Shown: positions 30,761-39,204 of the stretch, in pieces
Position numbering within the stretch: the stretch's first letter is position 1
How the letters are laid out: the number at the start of each line of letters is the position of its first letter
From: Ciceribacter sp. T2.26MG-112.2
Lineage (GTDB): Bacteria > Pseudomonadota > Alphaproteobacteria > Rhizobiales > Rhizobiaceae
Reading direction: 5' to 3'
Assembly (NCBI RefSeq): GCF_900492205.1
Contig: NZ_UEYQ01000005.1
Span: 282,988-346,987, forward strand
Length of the DNA stretch: 64,000 bases
Translations under genes and position numbers: made by a program
Notes under the pieces: model-generated
Told to the model about the DNA's origin: nothing
Databases searched by the model: none
What the model saw: only the letters and a program-made list of their open reading frames with translations

Positions 30761-32494
30761 ATGACATCCCAACAAGGACTGCCGGCCGCGGTCGATGCCT
30801 ACAAGGCCGGGCGCTTTGAACAGTGCCTTCTGCGCCTGTCGCCGCTGATCGCAAAGGGCGGCCGCGATGCCAAGCTGATCCTGATGGCCGCCCAGTGCCA
30901 TGCCAAGCTCGGCCAACTGGAACAGGCGGCGCAATACTATGCCCAGGCGGCCGATCTCGATGCCAAGAACGGCCGGATGCTGCGATTGCTGGCGGCGAGA
31001 AGCTACAGGCGGGCGCGACGCCGCTCCCCTGCCCTGACGCTGGCCCGCCAGGCGGCACGCGGCGGCCCGTTCGACGTCGAGGCGGAGAGCACCTACCGCA
31101 GCCTGCTGCGCGAGCAATTATTGCTCGCGGAATGCGAGGTCGAAGATGCCCTTATGCTCGAGCGTCTGACATCCGGCGATGCGCCGGCCTTCGGCGTCGA
31201 TGACCCGCACGACCACATCATGTGGTGCGACGACGAGGGCCTGAATGCCAAGGTGACCCGGATGCACGGCGGCACGGCGTTTACCGCGCAGTCGCGGCTT
31301 GAGCGGCGCTCCCGGGCGCATTCATACGGCGAGCGGATCAGGGTCGGCTATCTGTCGAACGACATCTGCGACCAGCATGCGACCATGCGGCTGCTGCAGG
31401 GTGTGTTTTTGTCCCACGATCGGGAGAAATTCGACATCACCCTGTTCTGCTATACCGACGACGACGTGCTGTCGGCCGACCAGGGCCTGCGAAGCCAATA
31501 CGGGACGATCGTTTCGATCCGCGATCTGGACGACGCACAGGCAGCCGATCTCATTCGCGGACACGGCATCGATATCCTCGTCGATCTGAAAGGCCACACG
31601 AAGGATGCCCGCATCAGCCTGGTCAATCGTGGACTGGCGCCGATCCAGGTCGCTTATCTCGGCTTTCCGGGATCGGGAACCGGGATCGACTGCGACTACA
31701 TCATCGGCGACCGCATCGTCACGCCGGATGCGTCGCGGTCGTATTATCACGAGAAGTTCTGCCGGCTGCCGGACAGCTACCAGGCCAATGACCGCCTGCA
31801 CCGGGTCCTGCCGCCCCCGGCGACGCGGGAGAGCCTCGGGCTTCCCGCCGATGCCTTCGTCATCGCCTCGTTCAATGCGGTGAAGAAGATCACGCCGCGC
31901 ACCGCAAGGCTCTGGACCCGCATCCTCGTCGCCATTCCACGGGCCGTACTGTGGATGATGTGCGACGATGACGACGCGCGGGCAAATTTCATCGCCTTCA
32001 TGGCGAGCCTCGGCGTCGCCGCCGAGCGCATCCAATTTGCCCGCCGCGCCGATTATCCCGCCCACGTCGCCCGCCTCCAGGCCGCTGACATCGCCCTCGA
32101 CACCTTCCCGACCAATGGCCATACCACCACCTCGGACAAGCTGTGGGCCGGCCTTCCCGTGCTGACCTGCAAGGGCCGCAATTTCACGTCGCGGGTGTCG
32201 GAGAGCCTGTTGAACGCCATCGGCATGCCGGAATTGGTGGCGGACGACGAGGATAGCATGGTCGAACTCTGCATCGCTCTTGCGAAAGACGGCGACCGCC
32301 TTGCCGAGATCCGCGCCCGCCTTGCCGAAAACCGCCTCGTCGCACCGCTCTTCGACACCACGCGCTTCACGCGGCATCTCGAGCGGGCCTATGAGATGAT
32401 GGTTCAACGGGAGAGGCAAGGCCTCGAGCCCGACCATTTCGACGTGCCGGCGCTCCCTCGACCGGACAAGTCCTTCGCGGTTTCTCCGACCTGA
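30761..32494 (+). CDS. TPR-containing O-GlcNAc-transferase-like glycosyltransferase (GT41)
   Basis: A 577-residue protein. Residues about 1-110 form short tetratricopeptide helices (AGRFEQCLLRLSPLIAKGG, AKLGQLEQAAQYYAQAADL). The catalytic part starts near 190 with IRVGYLSNDICDQHATMRLL. Three blocks match OGT/SPINDLY enzymes: AYLGFPGSGTGIDCDYIIGD, FNAVKKITP with the UDP-phosphate-binding Lys, and DTFPTNGHTTTSDKLWAGLP. Such bacterial enzymes O- or N-glycosylate proteins such as flagellins or adhesins. A small gene follows after 56 bases. The substrate is not evident here. Confidence 0.9.
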   Translation: MTSQQGLPAAVDAYKAGRFEQCLLRLSPLIAKGGRDAKLILMAAQCHAKLGQLEQAAQYYAQAADLDAKNGRMLRLLAARSYRRARRRSPALTLARQAARGGPFDVEAESTYRSLLREQLLLAECEVEDALMLERLTSGDAPAFGVDDPHDHIMWCDDEGLNAKVTRMHGGTAFTAQSRLERRSRAHSYGERIRVGYLSNDICDQHATMRLLQGVFLSHDREKFDITLFCYTDDDVLSADQGLRSQYGTIVSIRDLDDAQAADLIRGHGIDILVDLKGHTKDARISLVNRGLAPIQVAYLGFPGSGTGIDCDYIIGDRIVTPDASRSYYHEKFCRLPDSYQANDRLHRVLPPPATRESLGLPADAFVIASFNAVKKITPRTARLWTRILVAIPRAVLWMMCDDDDARANFIAFMASLGVAAERIQFARRADYPAHVARLQAADIALDTFPTNGHTTTSDKLWAGLPVLTCKGRNFTSRVSESLLNAIGMPELVADDEDSMVELCIALAKDGDRLAEIRARLAENRLVAPLFDTTRFTRHLERAYEMMVQRERQGLEPDHFDVPALPRPDKSFAVSPT

Positions 32495-32550
32495 ACCGCC
32501 TTTTCCGCAGATCCAACCTGTTTCCATTGCAAACTGAAAAGGAGGCAACA

Positions 32551-32895
32551 ATGCCGCAAGGCCAGACATCCCCCGACATCATCGCCGACAAGCTCCGCGG
32601 CCTGAGCGAGACCGACAAGTCCTTTCTCCAGCTCGTCTTCGAGAGTGCGGAACACGACAACAAGCTGTTCGACGGCATCGCCCTTCATCTCGACCGCGAA
32701 AGCGAGGCCCCGTTCCTCAATACGCTCAGGCTTGAGCGGTGCGGCGAATGGCTGGGCAATACCGCGCCGGCGCGGCTGCAGATCCGCCTGATGGAAGCCG
32801 CCCGATCCAGCCAGCACCCCGCCTACCTCGCCCTGCGCAACGGTCTTGTCCGCTCCGGTGGGCTCGAACGCGCCTATCCCAAGGCCGCGGTCTGA
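32551..32895 (+). CDS. Hypothetical protein downstream of the GT41 gene
   Basis: A 114-residue soluble, mostly helical protein (SETDKSFLQLVFESAEHDN, RLEIRL-type charged helices). AAGGAGG sits exactly at ribosome-site distance from the ATG at 32551, so this start is preferred to the TTG at 32527. It is in the same direction as the OGT-like gene, 56 bases after it, and may be its partner or substrate adaptor. No family recognised. Confidence 0.65.
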   Translation: MPQGQTSPDIIADKLRGLSETDKSFLQLVFESAEHDNKLFDGIALHLDRESEAPFLNTLRLERCGEWLGNTAPARLQIRLMEAARSSQHPAYLALRNGLVRSGGLERAYPKAAV

Positions 32896-32917
32896 AGGCT
32901 CTGCCGCGACACTGTCG

Positions 32918-33667
32918 CTATTGCGGCACCGTGCCGATCACCGCGATGATCGGCCCCAGCGGAAAGAAATGATCGCGCCGCCCGCTTTCGGCGGCGTAGA
33001 GGCTGGAAATCGTGCCGTCGAGATAGAGCGCGTTGCGACAGCCCAAACGGTCGCGAAACAGCCGGGCGAAATCGTAGAACCGCACCGGCATGTCCGAGAC
33101 CACCATATGCACCCTGCCCTCTGCATCGACCCCGATCCCATTGCGGATCTTCAGACTATCGCTGTCGGGAAGAAATCGCGGATGGATCGCCCCGTCGATG
33201 ACCAGCATCGGCCCTGACTGCGTCGCATAATCCGCCGAACGACGCTCGTTCAGATATCGAGAGGTCTCCGTCACCCCGGCCCGGCCATCCTTCAGCCAGA
33301 AGACACCGTTCGGCAAAAGGTGGAAATTGCCCCAGCCAGCCCTGGTGCTGATCGCATGGCGCTCGATGCCGTGCTCGACGAACAATCCCACCGGCGAAAG
33401 ATCCTCGTGATACATGCCGCCGTTCATCGCGACGATCAGGTAATGCCGCTCGCGCCACAGCTGACGGATGAGGGAATCAAAACTGCCGAAAGGCTCGCCA
33501 TTGGCATCTTCGTGATAGATTCGGATGACGGAGCGGGCCGGATCGAAGCTGCACAGCGTGTAGGACAGCCCGTCGAAAACACCGTCCTCGCAGGCCTGCC
33601 CGGCCATGGCTGGACCGGGGCTGACGAGACCGAGGATCATAGCTAAAATGATGAAAATCAGGTGCAT
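32918..33667 (-). CDS. Phosphodiester glycosidase family (NAGPA-domain) protein
   Basis: A 249-residue exported protein. A signal peptide (MHLIFIILAMILGLVSPGPA) is followed by the phosphodiester glycosidase domain: YLIVAMNGGMYHEDLSPVGL, NGVFWLKDGRAGV, ATQSGPMLVIDG, RNGIGVDAEGRVHMVVS and NALYLDGTISSLY contain the conserved Asn/Gly and Asp residues of the uncovering-enzyme fold. It probably removes a sugar phosphate cap from a periplasmic glycan or glycolipid. Convergent with the GT41 operon. Confidence 0.85.
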   Translation of the reverse strand: MHLIFIILAMILGLVSPGPAMAGQACEDGVFDGLSYTLCSFDPARSVIRIYHEDANGEPFGSFDSLIRQLWRERHYLIVAMNGGMYHEDLSPVGLFVEHGIERHAISTRAGWGNFHLLPNGVFWLKDGRAGVTETSRYLNERRSADYATQSGPMLVIDGAIHPRFLPDSDSLKIRNGIGVDAEGRVHMVVSDMPVRFYDFARLFRDRLGCRNALYLDGTISSLYAAESGRRDHFFPLGPIIAVIGTVPQ

Positions 33668-33879
33668 GCGGTTTCCGGTTAAAGTTCTTTATAAAACACT
33701 GGCCAGCGTCCCGAACATTGATCGCAAGACGACCAGCATTCAAGCAGTTAACGAAATACTGCGGACATTTACATCTCATTAACCAATCCCGCCAACCATG
33801 CGTTTCAGGCAGCATGAAACCCGGGCTGCGGCATGGAGCGATGACTTGGCTCGGACCTTTGTTTCATCAAGGAAAAGAT

Positions 33880-34590
33880 ATGCCAGTACTGACATTTGCC
33901 AATACCAAGGGCGGCGCAGGCAAGACGACCGCAGTCCTCATTCTCGCCAGCGAACTCGCCGGCCGCGGCCACCGCGTCACCATCCTCGATGCCGATCCGC
34001 GCGGCTGGATCAGCCGCTGGCACGCGATTGCCGGCGCAAGCAGCCTCATCTCCGTCGCCCCGGTGAGCGAAGAGACAATCGAAGCCGCAACCGCGAAGGC
34101 GAAGAAGCGCGGCGGCTATATCCTCATCGACCTGCCGTCGAGCCATGACGCCCTGCTCGCCAAGGCCGTCGGCCTTGGCGATCACGTGCTGATCCCGGTC
34201 CAGGGCTGCGCCATGGATGCCCATGGCGGCGCCGAAGTGCTGGAATTGCTGAGGGAACTGGACGAAAGCTGCGGCGTGCGCATTCCGCATTCCGTCGTGC
34301 TGACCCGCGTCAATGCCGCGGTGACGACCCGTGCGCTTCAGGCGGCCAAGGATTTCCTCGCCGCCCGCGGCATCGCCACGCTGTCGACGGCGATCGCCGA
34401 GCGCGCCGCCTATCGTGACGTGTTCGACAAGGGTGGCCTGTTGCAGGCGATGAACCCCTTGGAAGTCTCCAACCTGGCCCGGGCTCTGGAGAACGGTTCG
34501 CGCCTCGCCGTCGAGGTGATGGCACTCTTGCCGCAGAAGGCCGCCCGCGCCGCCGCGCCGCGCAAGGCTGCGATCGCCAAGGCCGCCTGA
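33880..34590 (+). CDS. ParA-like (MinD/VirC1 type) ATPase
   Basis: A 236-residue P-loop ATPase with the deviant Walker A FANTKGGAGKTTAV (signature Lys K10), ILDADPRGWISRW (Walker A') and YILIDLPSSHDALLAK (Walker B). No ParB, parS cluster or plasmid genes are adjacent. Similar orphan ParA proteins position protein clusters or, as VirC1 in Agrobacterium, recruit DNA transfer complexes. ATG at 33880 has AAGGAAAAG upstream. The C-terminus is Ala/Lys-rich. Cargo unknown. Confidence 0.85.
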   Translation: MPVLTFANTKGGAGKTTAVLILASELAGRGHRVTILDADPRGWISRWHAIAGASSLISVAPVSEETIEAATAKAKKRGGYILIDLPSSHDALLAKAVGLGDHVLIPVQGCAMDAHGGAEVLELLRELDESCGVRIPHSVVLTRVNAAVTTRALQAAKDFLAARGIATLSTAIAERAAYRDVFDKGGLLQAMNPLEVSNLARALENGSRLAVEVMALLPQKAARAAAPRKAAIAKAA

Positions 34591-34592
34591 TC

Positions 34593-35309
34593 TCAAGGCT
34601 GATCGGAAGGCGGGACGAGCGCTTCCATGTGGAAGCGAAGCTGGTCTTCCGGATAGCGGAATCCTTCCCCGACGGGACAGGCGGCCCGGGCAAGGCAACC
34701 CTTGCCCATGCAGCCTTCCCGTCCCGGTTCGCTCGCCAGATATTTCCGGCAGGCTGCCAGGTCGAAGCGGACGGCCGTTACGGCTCCGGCGGGACAGGCC
34801 GCAAGACACGGCCTGCCCTTGCAATCGTCGCACGGATGCAGTGGCGCCGAGACCGGCGTTTTTTCCGGCTCGGAAATGTCCTCGGCAAAACCCAGTGCAC
34901 CGCGATAGCCGTGCCACAATCCAAATTCCGGATGAATGAGAATGCCGAGCGGTGACGCCCTCAAGCCTTCGGCCGACATGGCCCAGCGCTGGAACGGATG
35001 GTAGGGCGGGTCCGACGGGTAATAGGCCGTTGAACCGGTTTTCGTGGCAAGATCGCCGATGATCCGCTTCGACCAGGTGTCGAGCGGATCTCTTCCGCCC
35101 CGGTCGCTCTGGCCGGCGCGCCAGTCGCCAAAGGCCTGCCACATCGAACCGCCGATATTGCCGATCAGCAGGACCGCCCGCGCGGCTTGCCCATCATCGA
35201 GCAAGGGCCCGCCCTCGCCCTGCGGAAAACGCGCGGTGCCGCGCAGGTGCAGTCCGTGCGGCGCGAGATGCGCCGCGATGCTATCTTGGAAAGATGAAGG
35301 ACGGATCAT
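34593..35309 (-). CDS. QueG-like 4Fe-4S ferredoxin-type protein
   Basis: A 238-residue protein whose C-terminal half has two iron-sulfur motifs: HPCDDCKGRPCLAACPAGAV (about 165-185) and CMGKGCLARAACPVG (about 205-220). The surrounding text (SPLGILIHPEFGLWHGYRGAL and ACRKYL) recalls the ferredoxin part of epoxyqueuosine reductase QueG. It is much shorter than QueG, and the cobalamin-binding half is not evident. The ATG at 35309 has GGAGG upstream. It is downstream of mttB on the same strand, with a palindromic repeat between them. It could supply electrons to corrinoid reactivation, which is an inference. Confidence 0.7.
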   Translation of the reverse strand: MIRPSSFQDSIAAHLAPHGLHLRGTARFPQGEGGPLLDDGQAARAVLLIGNIGGSMWQAFGDWRAGQSDRGGRDPLDTWSKRIIGDLATKTGSTAYYPSDPPYHPFQRWAMSAEGLRASPLGILIHPEFGLWHGYRGALGFAEDISEPEKTPVSAPLHPCDDCKGRPCLAACPAGAVTAVRFDLAACRKYLASEPGREGCMGKGCLARAACPVGEGFRYPEDQLRFHMEALVPPSDQP

Positions 35310-35642
35310 CGCGCCTCCAGGACTGCCGAAACGGCGCACCGGGCCCAGCCGACGATGTTTTCGTCAATGCCCTCGACGCAAGTTCCTGGATTCCCTCTTC
35401 TTCCCAGCGGGGAGAAGTGCCGAGCGTATGCGAGGCGATGAGGGGGGCGAAGCCATTCTGCTCAGCGCCAAACACCCCCTCATCCGGCACTGCACGCCAC
35501 CTTCTCCCCGCCGGGGAGAAGGGAACCAAAGGGCCGCTCATCGCGGCCCCTCGTATTTGTAGTGCGGTCGCCAGACCGATTCCTGGATCATGTCCGCGAC
35601 CTTCGCCGCTCCGCCTTGCTCCCTGGCGGGACCGGGATAGTT
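35310..35642. other. 333-base gap between mttB and the 4Fe-4S gene
   Basis: It contains a mosaic palindromic repeat (35397-35521) and otherwise no supported gene. An open frame continues for 34 codons past the mttB stop but has no start or family. Confidence 0.4.
35397..35521. repeat. Mosaic palindromic repeat, type A
   Basis: It begins with a CTTC...GGGGAGAAG arm and ends with a CTTCTCCCCGCCGGGGAGAAG-type hairpin; inside are GATGAGGGGGGCGAAGCC and CACCCCCTCATCCGGC, an inverted pair. It is the same family as the copy at 44264-44399. Confidence 0.75.
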
Positions 35643-37214
35643 TCAGGTGAAGGCGTCCGGCATCGAATCCTTGCGCCTGGCGATATAGGCGGTGAGCGCC
35701 TCGTCGATGGCCGGGTCGAGCGGCGGGGCCTCGTAACTGTCGAGCCAGGAGCGGCAGAGCGCGTTGGCCCGATCCTCGATCCTCTTCTTTCCCTCGATCT
35801 CCCACTGCTCGAAGGAATTGTTGTCGGCGAGCGCCGAGCGGTAGAAGGCCGTCTGGAAATTCGCCTGGGTGTGGGCGCAGCCGAGATAGTGGGCGCCAGG
35901 ACCGACCTCGCGGATCGCGTCCATCGCCTGGCCGTCTTCCGACAGGTCGACACCCATCGCCATCTTCTGCATCATGCCGAGCTGGTCCTGGTCGATCATG
36001 AACTTCTCGTAGCAGGCCGACAGGCCGCCCTCGAGCCAGCCGGCGGCATGCAGCACAAAATTGGTGCCGGCCAGCAGCGTCATATTGAGCGTGTTGGCGC
36101 TCTCATGCGCGGCCTGGGCGTCCGGAACCTTGGAGGCGCACAGCGAACCGCCGGTGCGGAACGGCAGACCGAGGCGGCGCGCAAGCTGGGCGGCACCATA
36201 GGAGACAAGCGCCGGTTCCGGAGTGCCGAAGGTCGGGGCGCCCGACTGCATCGAGATCGAGGCGGCAAACGTGCCGAACAGCACCGGCGCGCCGGGGCGC
36301 ACCAACTGGGTAAACGCGGCACCGGCCAACACTTCGGCCAGGATCTGGGTGAGCGTGCCGGCCACCGTGACCGGGCTCATGGCGCCCGAGAGGATGAAGG
36401 GCGACACCACGCAGGCCTGGTTGTGGCGGGCATAGACTTTCAGCGCTCCCAACATGGTTTCGTCGAACACCATCGGCGAGTTGGCGTTGATGAGGTTGAG
36501 GGTCACGCAATTGTTCTCGACGAAGTCGTCGCCGAACACCAGCTTGGCCATGGCCACGGTGTCCTCGGCCCGTTCGGGCGCGGTAACCGACCCCATGAAC
36601 GGCTTGTCCGAATATTTGATGTGGCTGTAGACCATGTCGAGATGGCGCTTGTTCACCGGGACGTCGACCGGCTCGCAAACCGTTCCGCCGGACGAATGCA
36701 TCGACGGCGCCATATAGGCGAGCTTCACGAAATTGCGGAAATCCTCGATCGTCGCATAGCGGCGATTGCCGTCGAGGTCGCGCACGAAGGGCGGGCCGTA
36801 GACCGGCGCGAACACGGTCGCCTTGCCGCCGATCTGGACGTTGCGCTCCGGATTGCGCGCGTGCCAGGTGAATTCGCTGGGCGCAGTCTTCAGCAATTTG
36901 CGGCAAAGGCCCTTGGGGAAATGAACCCGCTCTCCCCTCACTTCGGCGCCGGCTGCCCGCCACATGTCGAGCGCTTCCGCGTCGTCACGGAACTCAATGC
37001 CGATCTCTTCCAGGATGATGTCGGCATTGCGCTCGATGATCTCCAAGCCTTCCTCGTCGAGCACTTCGTAGACGGGGATCTTGCGCTGGATATAGGGCAT
37101 GGACGGTCCAGCCCCGCCGCCGCTGCGCGATGCGCGGCGCGCAGCCGCCCCGCGACCCTCGCTACGGGTGCGTCGGCCGCTGCCGGCGCCCGTCTCTGCT
37201 GTGATCTCGTCCAT
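35643..37214 (-). CDS. MttB-family trimethylamine/betaine:corrinoid methyltransferase (non-pyrrolysine)
   Basis: A 523-residue TIM-barrel methyltransferase of the MttB superfamily. Family blocks are VFAPVYGPPFVRDLDG, NFVKLAYMAPSMHSSGGTV, SGAPTFGTPEPALVSYG and GGLSACYEKFMIDQDQ. No in-frame UAG occurs, so this is a member without pyrrolysine; characterised non-Pyl members demethylate glycine betaine, proline betaine, carnitine and similar amines. Residues 1-38 are an Arg/Gly-rich leader (GSGRRTRSEGRG...RRASRSGGGAG) ahead of the enzyme fold at MPYIQRKIPVYEV. It is divergent from its corrinoid protein gene, with a shared control region. Confidence 0.9.
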   Translation of the reverse strand: MDEITAETGAGSGRRTRSEGRGAAARRASRSGGGAGPSMPYIQRKIPVYEVLDEEGLEIIERNADIILEEIGIEFRDDAEALDMWRAAGAEVRGERVHFPKGLCRKLLKTAPSEFTWHARNPERNVQIGGKATVFAPVYGPPFVRDLDGNRRYATIEDFRNFVKLAYMAPSMHSSGGTVCEPVDVPVNKRHLDMVYSHIKYSDKPFMGSVTAPERAEDTVAMAKLVFGDDFVENNCVTLNLINANSPMVFDETMLGALKVYARHNQACVVSPFILSGAMSPVTVAGTLTQILAEVLAGAAFTQLVRPGAPVLFGTFAASISMQSGAPTFGTPEPALVSYGAAQLARRLGLPFRTGGSLCASKVPDAQAAHESANTLNMTLLAGTNFVLHAAGWLEGGLSACYEKFMIDQDQLGMMQKMAMGVDLSEDGQAMDAIREVGPGAHYLGCAHTQANFQTAFYRSALADNNSFEQWEIEGKKRIEDRANALCRSWLDSYEAPPLDPAIDEALTAYIARRKDSMPDAFT

Positions 37215-37480
37215 CTTGCGTTTCCTCTGTGTCGCGCGCTGCCGCGCTGTTTTCTCATCAATATGCTATTCGAATTTCGATGGGAAACATTCCTTAATGC
37301 GCCAACCACTTGCATGATGCAGACATCGGCCGCCCGGTATCGGTCCATCGCCCGTCGCTTTTCGCCCGGAGCGACGTCGCTTTCGAAAAGAGATTTTGGC
37401 GAACTTGAGGTTTAACTGCCAATGAGGCAGTCTTTTCCGGACTGCGTATGGAATCGCGCAACACCAGCCGGGAGGCACCC
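37215..37480. promoter_or_regulatory. Divergent control region of mttB and the corrinoid protein gene
   Basis: It contains two perfect short palindromes, TGCATGATGCA (37311-37321) and AGCGACGTCGCT (37370-37381). A related GCGAC/GTCGC inverted repeat stands before the virulence-factor/metV/metF operon at 41111-41129. Candidate operators for the regulators at 46652 or 48445. Confidence 0.4.
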
Positions 37481-38182
37481 ATGTCCGACGACGAAATCAT
37501 TCTCTCGGAGCTCTCCGATGAAGAACTCGTGCAGCAGATGCACGACGACCTCTATGACGGCCTCAAGGAAGAGATCGAGGAGGCCACCAATATCCTGCTC
37601 GAACGCGGCTGGGCGCCCTATGACATCCTGACCCAGGCGCTGGTCGAGGGCATGCGCATCGTCGGCATCGACTTCCGCGACGGCATTCTGTTCGTGCCTG
37701 AAGTGCTGCTGTCGGCAAACGCGATGAAGTCCGGAATGAACATCCTGCGGCCGTTGCTGGCCGCGACCGGCGCTCCGAAGCAGGGCAAGATGGTGATCGG
37801 CACCGTCAAGGGCGACATCCATGACATCGGCAAGAACCTGGTCGGCATGATGATGGAGGGCGCCGGCTTCGACGTCATCGACCTCGGCATCAACAATCCG
37901 GTGGAGAATTATCTCGATGCCATCGAGCGGGAAAAGCCGGACATCGTCGGCATGTCGGCGCTTCTGACCACCACCATGCCCTACATGAAGGTGGTCATCG
38001 ACACGCTCAAGGAAAAGGGCATGCGCGACGACTATATCGTGCTCGTCGGCGGCGCGCCGCTCAACGAGGAATTTGGCAAGGCGGTCGGCGCCGACGCCTA
38101 TTGTCGCGATGCGGCGGTGGCGGTGGAGACGGCCAAGGAGTTCATCGCCCGCAAGCACAACAGCCTGGCTGCGCAGGCCTGA
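37481..38182 (+). CDS. Corrinoid protein (B12-binding methyl carrier)
   Basis: A 233-residue MtbC/MttC-type carrier. Residues 1-95 form the helical cap domain with an acidic start (SDDEIILSELSDEELVQ). The cobalamin-binding domain carries D112-x-H114-x-x-G117 in GTVKGDIHDIGKN, where His114 should be the lower cobalt ligand, followed by SALLTTTMPYMK and VGGAPLN. It accepts a methyl group from MttB and passes it to the methyltransferase at 43264. The ATG at 37481 is behind GGGAGG. Its acidic N-terminus contrasts with the Arg-rich tails of its partner enzymes. Confidence 0.93.
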   Translation: MSDDEIILSELSDEELVQQMHDDLYDGLKEEIEEATNILLERGWAPYDILTQALVEGMRIVGIDFRDGILFVPEVLLSANAMKSGMNILRPLLAATGAPKQGKMVIGTVKGDIHDIGKNLVGMMMEGAGFDVIDLGINNPVENYLDAIEREKPDIVGMSALLTTTMPYMKVVIDTLKEKGMRDDYIVLVGGAPLNEEFGKAVGADAYCRDAAVAVETAKEFIARKHNSLAAQA

Positions 38183-38199
38183 GAAGAAGCCGGCCGCGT

Positions 38200-38349
38200 T
38201 CAGCGGTCGGCGACATAAGACATCGCGGCAGTGTTCGTCGTGCCGATGCCGCGCGGCTGGAAGCCTTCCCAGAGCGTGAACCCGCTGGCCGAGACCAGGA
38301 TCGTGAGAATATAGACGGCGCTTAACTTGGCGACGGTATCGAGCGTCAT
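38200..38349 (-). CDS. Small membrane protein (49 aa)
   Basis: ATG at 38349 behind AGGGAGC. The product MTLDTVAKLSAVYILTILVS and tail has one transmembrane helix (about 7-25) and ends in a polar segment with TTNTAAMSYVADR. It starts 14 bases after the entericidin gene on the same strand, so they are probably co-transcribed. No family recognised. Confidence 0.6.
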   Translation of the reverse strand: MTLDTVAKLSAVYILTILVSASGFTLWEGFQPRGIGTTNTAAMSYVADR

Positions 38350-38363
38350 GCTCCCTGCTCCCG

Positions 38364-38522
38364 TCACTTTGCCGCATTCTCGACGTTACGGCCGGCCTGT
38401 TGCGTGGCATCGACGGCATTGGCCGTATCCTGGCCCATGCCGCGGATCGTGTTGCCGCAGGAGGCAAGGCCGAAGGCGGAGGCGATGAGGACGGCTGCGA
38501 GGGTGAGTTTGCGGCTGGTCAT
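38364..38522 (-). CDS. Entericidin A/B family lipoprotein
   Basis: A 52-residue lipoprotein. After a basic start (MTSRKLTLAAVLIASAFGLA) the lipobox Cys is residue 22 (LASC), followed by the entericidin core GNTIRGMGQDTANAVDATQQ. Entericidins are toxin/antidote-type envelope lipoproteins of stationary phase. A paralogue lies at 39205-39363, also on this strand, so the two flank the DUF1638 gene. The first residues of its coding strand overlap the promoter area of the DUF1638 gene. Confidence 0.8.
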   Translation of the reverse strand: MTSRKLTLAAVLIASAFGLASCGNTIRGMGQDTANAVDATQQAGRNVENAAK

Positions 38523-38576
38523 GGCAGAGGTCTCCCTATTGGATCAGCGAATGCGAAACGTGTCGAGAATGCGACG

Positions 38577-39200
38577 ATGAAACGCACGGAAGCGGAAAAG
38601 GTTCAGATCATCGCCTGCGGGGCGATCGCCCGCGAAATCCTGGCGGTCCGCGAGGCGAACGGTCTCGACCATATCGATCTCGAATGCCTGCCGGCGATCT
38701 GGCATGTCTATCCGGAAAAGATCGCGCCGGCGCTGCGCGAGAAGATCGCCGCCGCACGAGAGGCCGGTTATGGCCGCATTTTCCTCGGCTATGCCGAATG
38801 CGGCACTCAGGGAGAGATCGACAAGATCTGTGCGGAGGAAGGCATTGAGCGCATTGCCGGCCCGCACTGTTACGCCTTCTTCTCCGGCACGGAGAAATTC
38901 CTCGCCGCGTGCGAGCACGAATTCACCGCCTTCTACCTGACGGACCTGATCACGCGCCAGTTCGAAGCCTTCGTGATCGAACCGCTGAAGCTCGACAGGC
39001 ATCCGGAACTGCGCGACATGGTGTTCGGCAATTACACCAAGGTCGTCTACCTGGCGCAGATCGAGGACAAGCACTTGCAGGACAAGGCACGGTGGGCAGC
39101 CGACTATCTCGGGCTCGACTATGAATACCGCTTCACCGGCTATGGCGACCTGGAGCCGGCGCTACGCGGGCTCGAACCGTCTCCCAATCGGGTTGGCTGA
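38577..39200 (+). CDS. DUF1638 domain protein
   Basis: A 207-residue soluble protein of the DUF1638 family. IIACGAIAREILAV opens a Rossmann-like fold with a conserved Cys-Gly; FLGYAECGTQGEIDKI and AGPHCYAFFSGTEKF carry further conserved Cys/His residues, and VIEPLKLDRHPELRDMVFGNY the C-terminal block. The family has no assigned reaction but typically accompanies MttB/corrinoid methyltransferase genes, including in methanogens. Position between the corrinoid protein and the folate enzymes supports a role in corrinoid methyl transfer. The ATG at 38577 is chosen because the family begins there. Confidence 0.85.
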   Translation: MKRTEAEKVQIIACGAIAREILAVREANGLDHIDLECLPAIWHVYPEKIAPALREKIAAAREAGYGRIFLGYAECGTQGEIDKICAEEGIERIAGPHCYAFFSGTEKFLAACEHEFTAFYLTDLITRQFEAFVIEPLKLDRHPELRDMVFGNYTKVVYLAQIEDKHLQDKARWAADYLGLDYEYRFTGYGDLEPALRGLEPSPNRVG

Positions 39201-39204
39201 CCGG

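Noticed and set aside
33880..34590. Replication/partition locus of a plasmid or second chromosome
   Set aside because: Only a ParA-like gene is present; there is no parB, repC or iteron cluster, and the flanks are metabolic genes.
35541..35645. Read-through extension of mttB past its TGA (34 codons ending KYEGPR)
   Set aside because: The protein already has the full family length at the TGA, and the extension has no recoding signal or known domain.
35643..37214. Pyrrolysine-containing MttB
   Set aside because: The frame is complete without an in-frame UAG, and no pyl genes or tRNA-Pyl are in the window.
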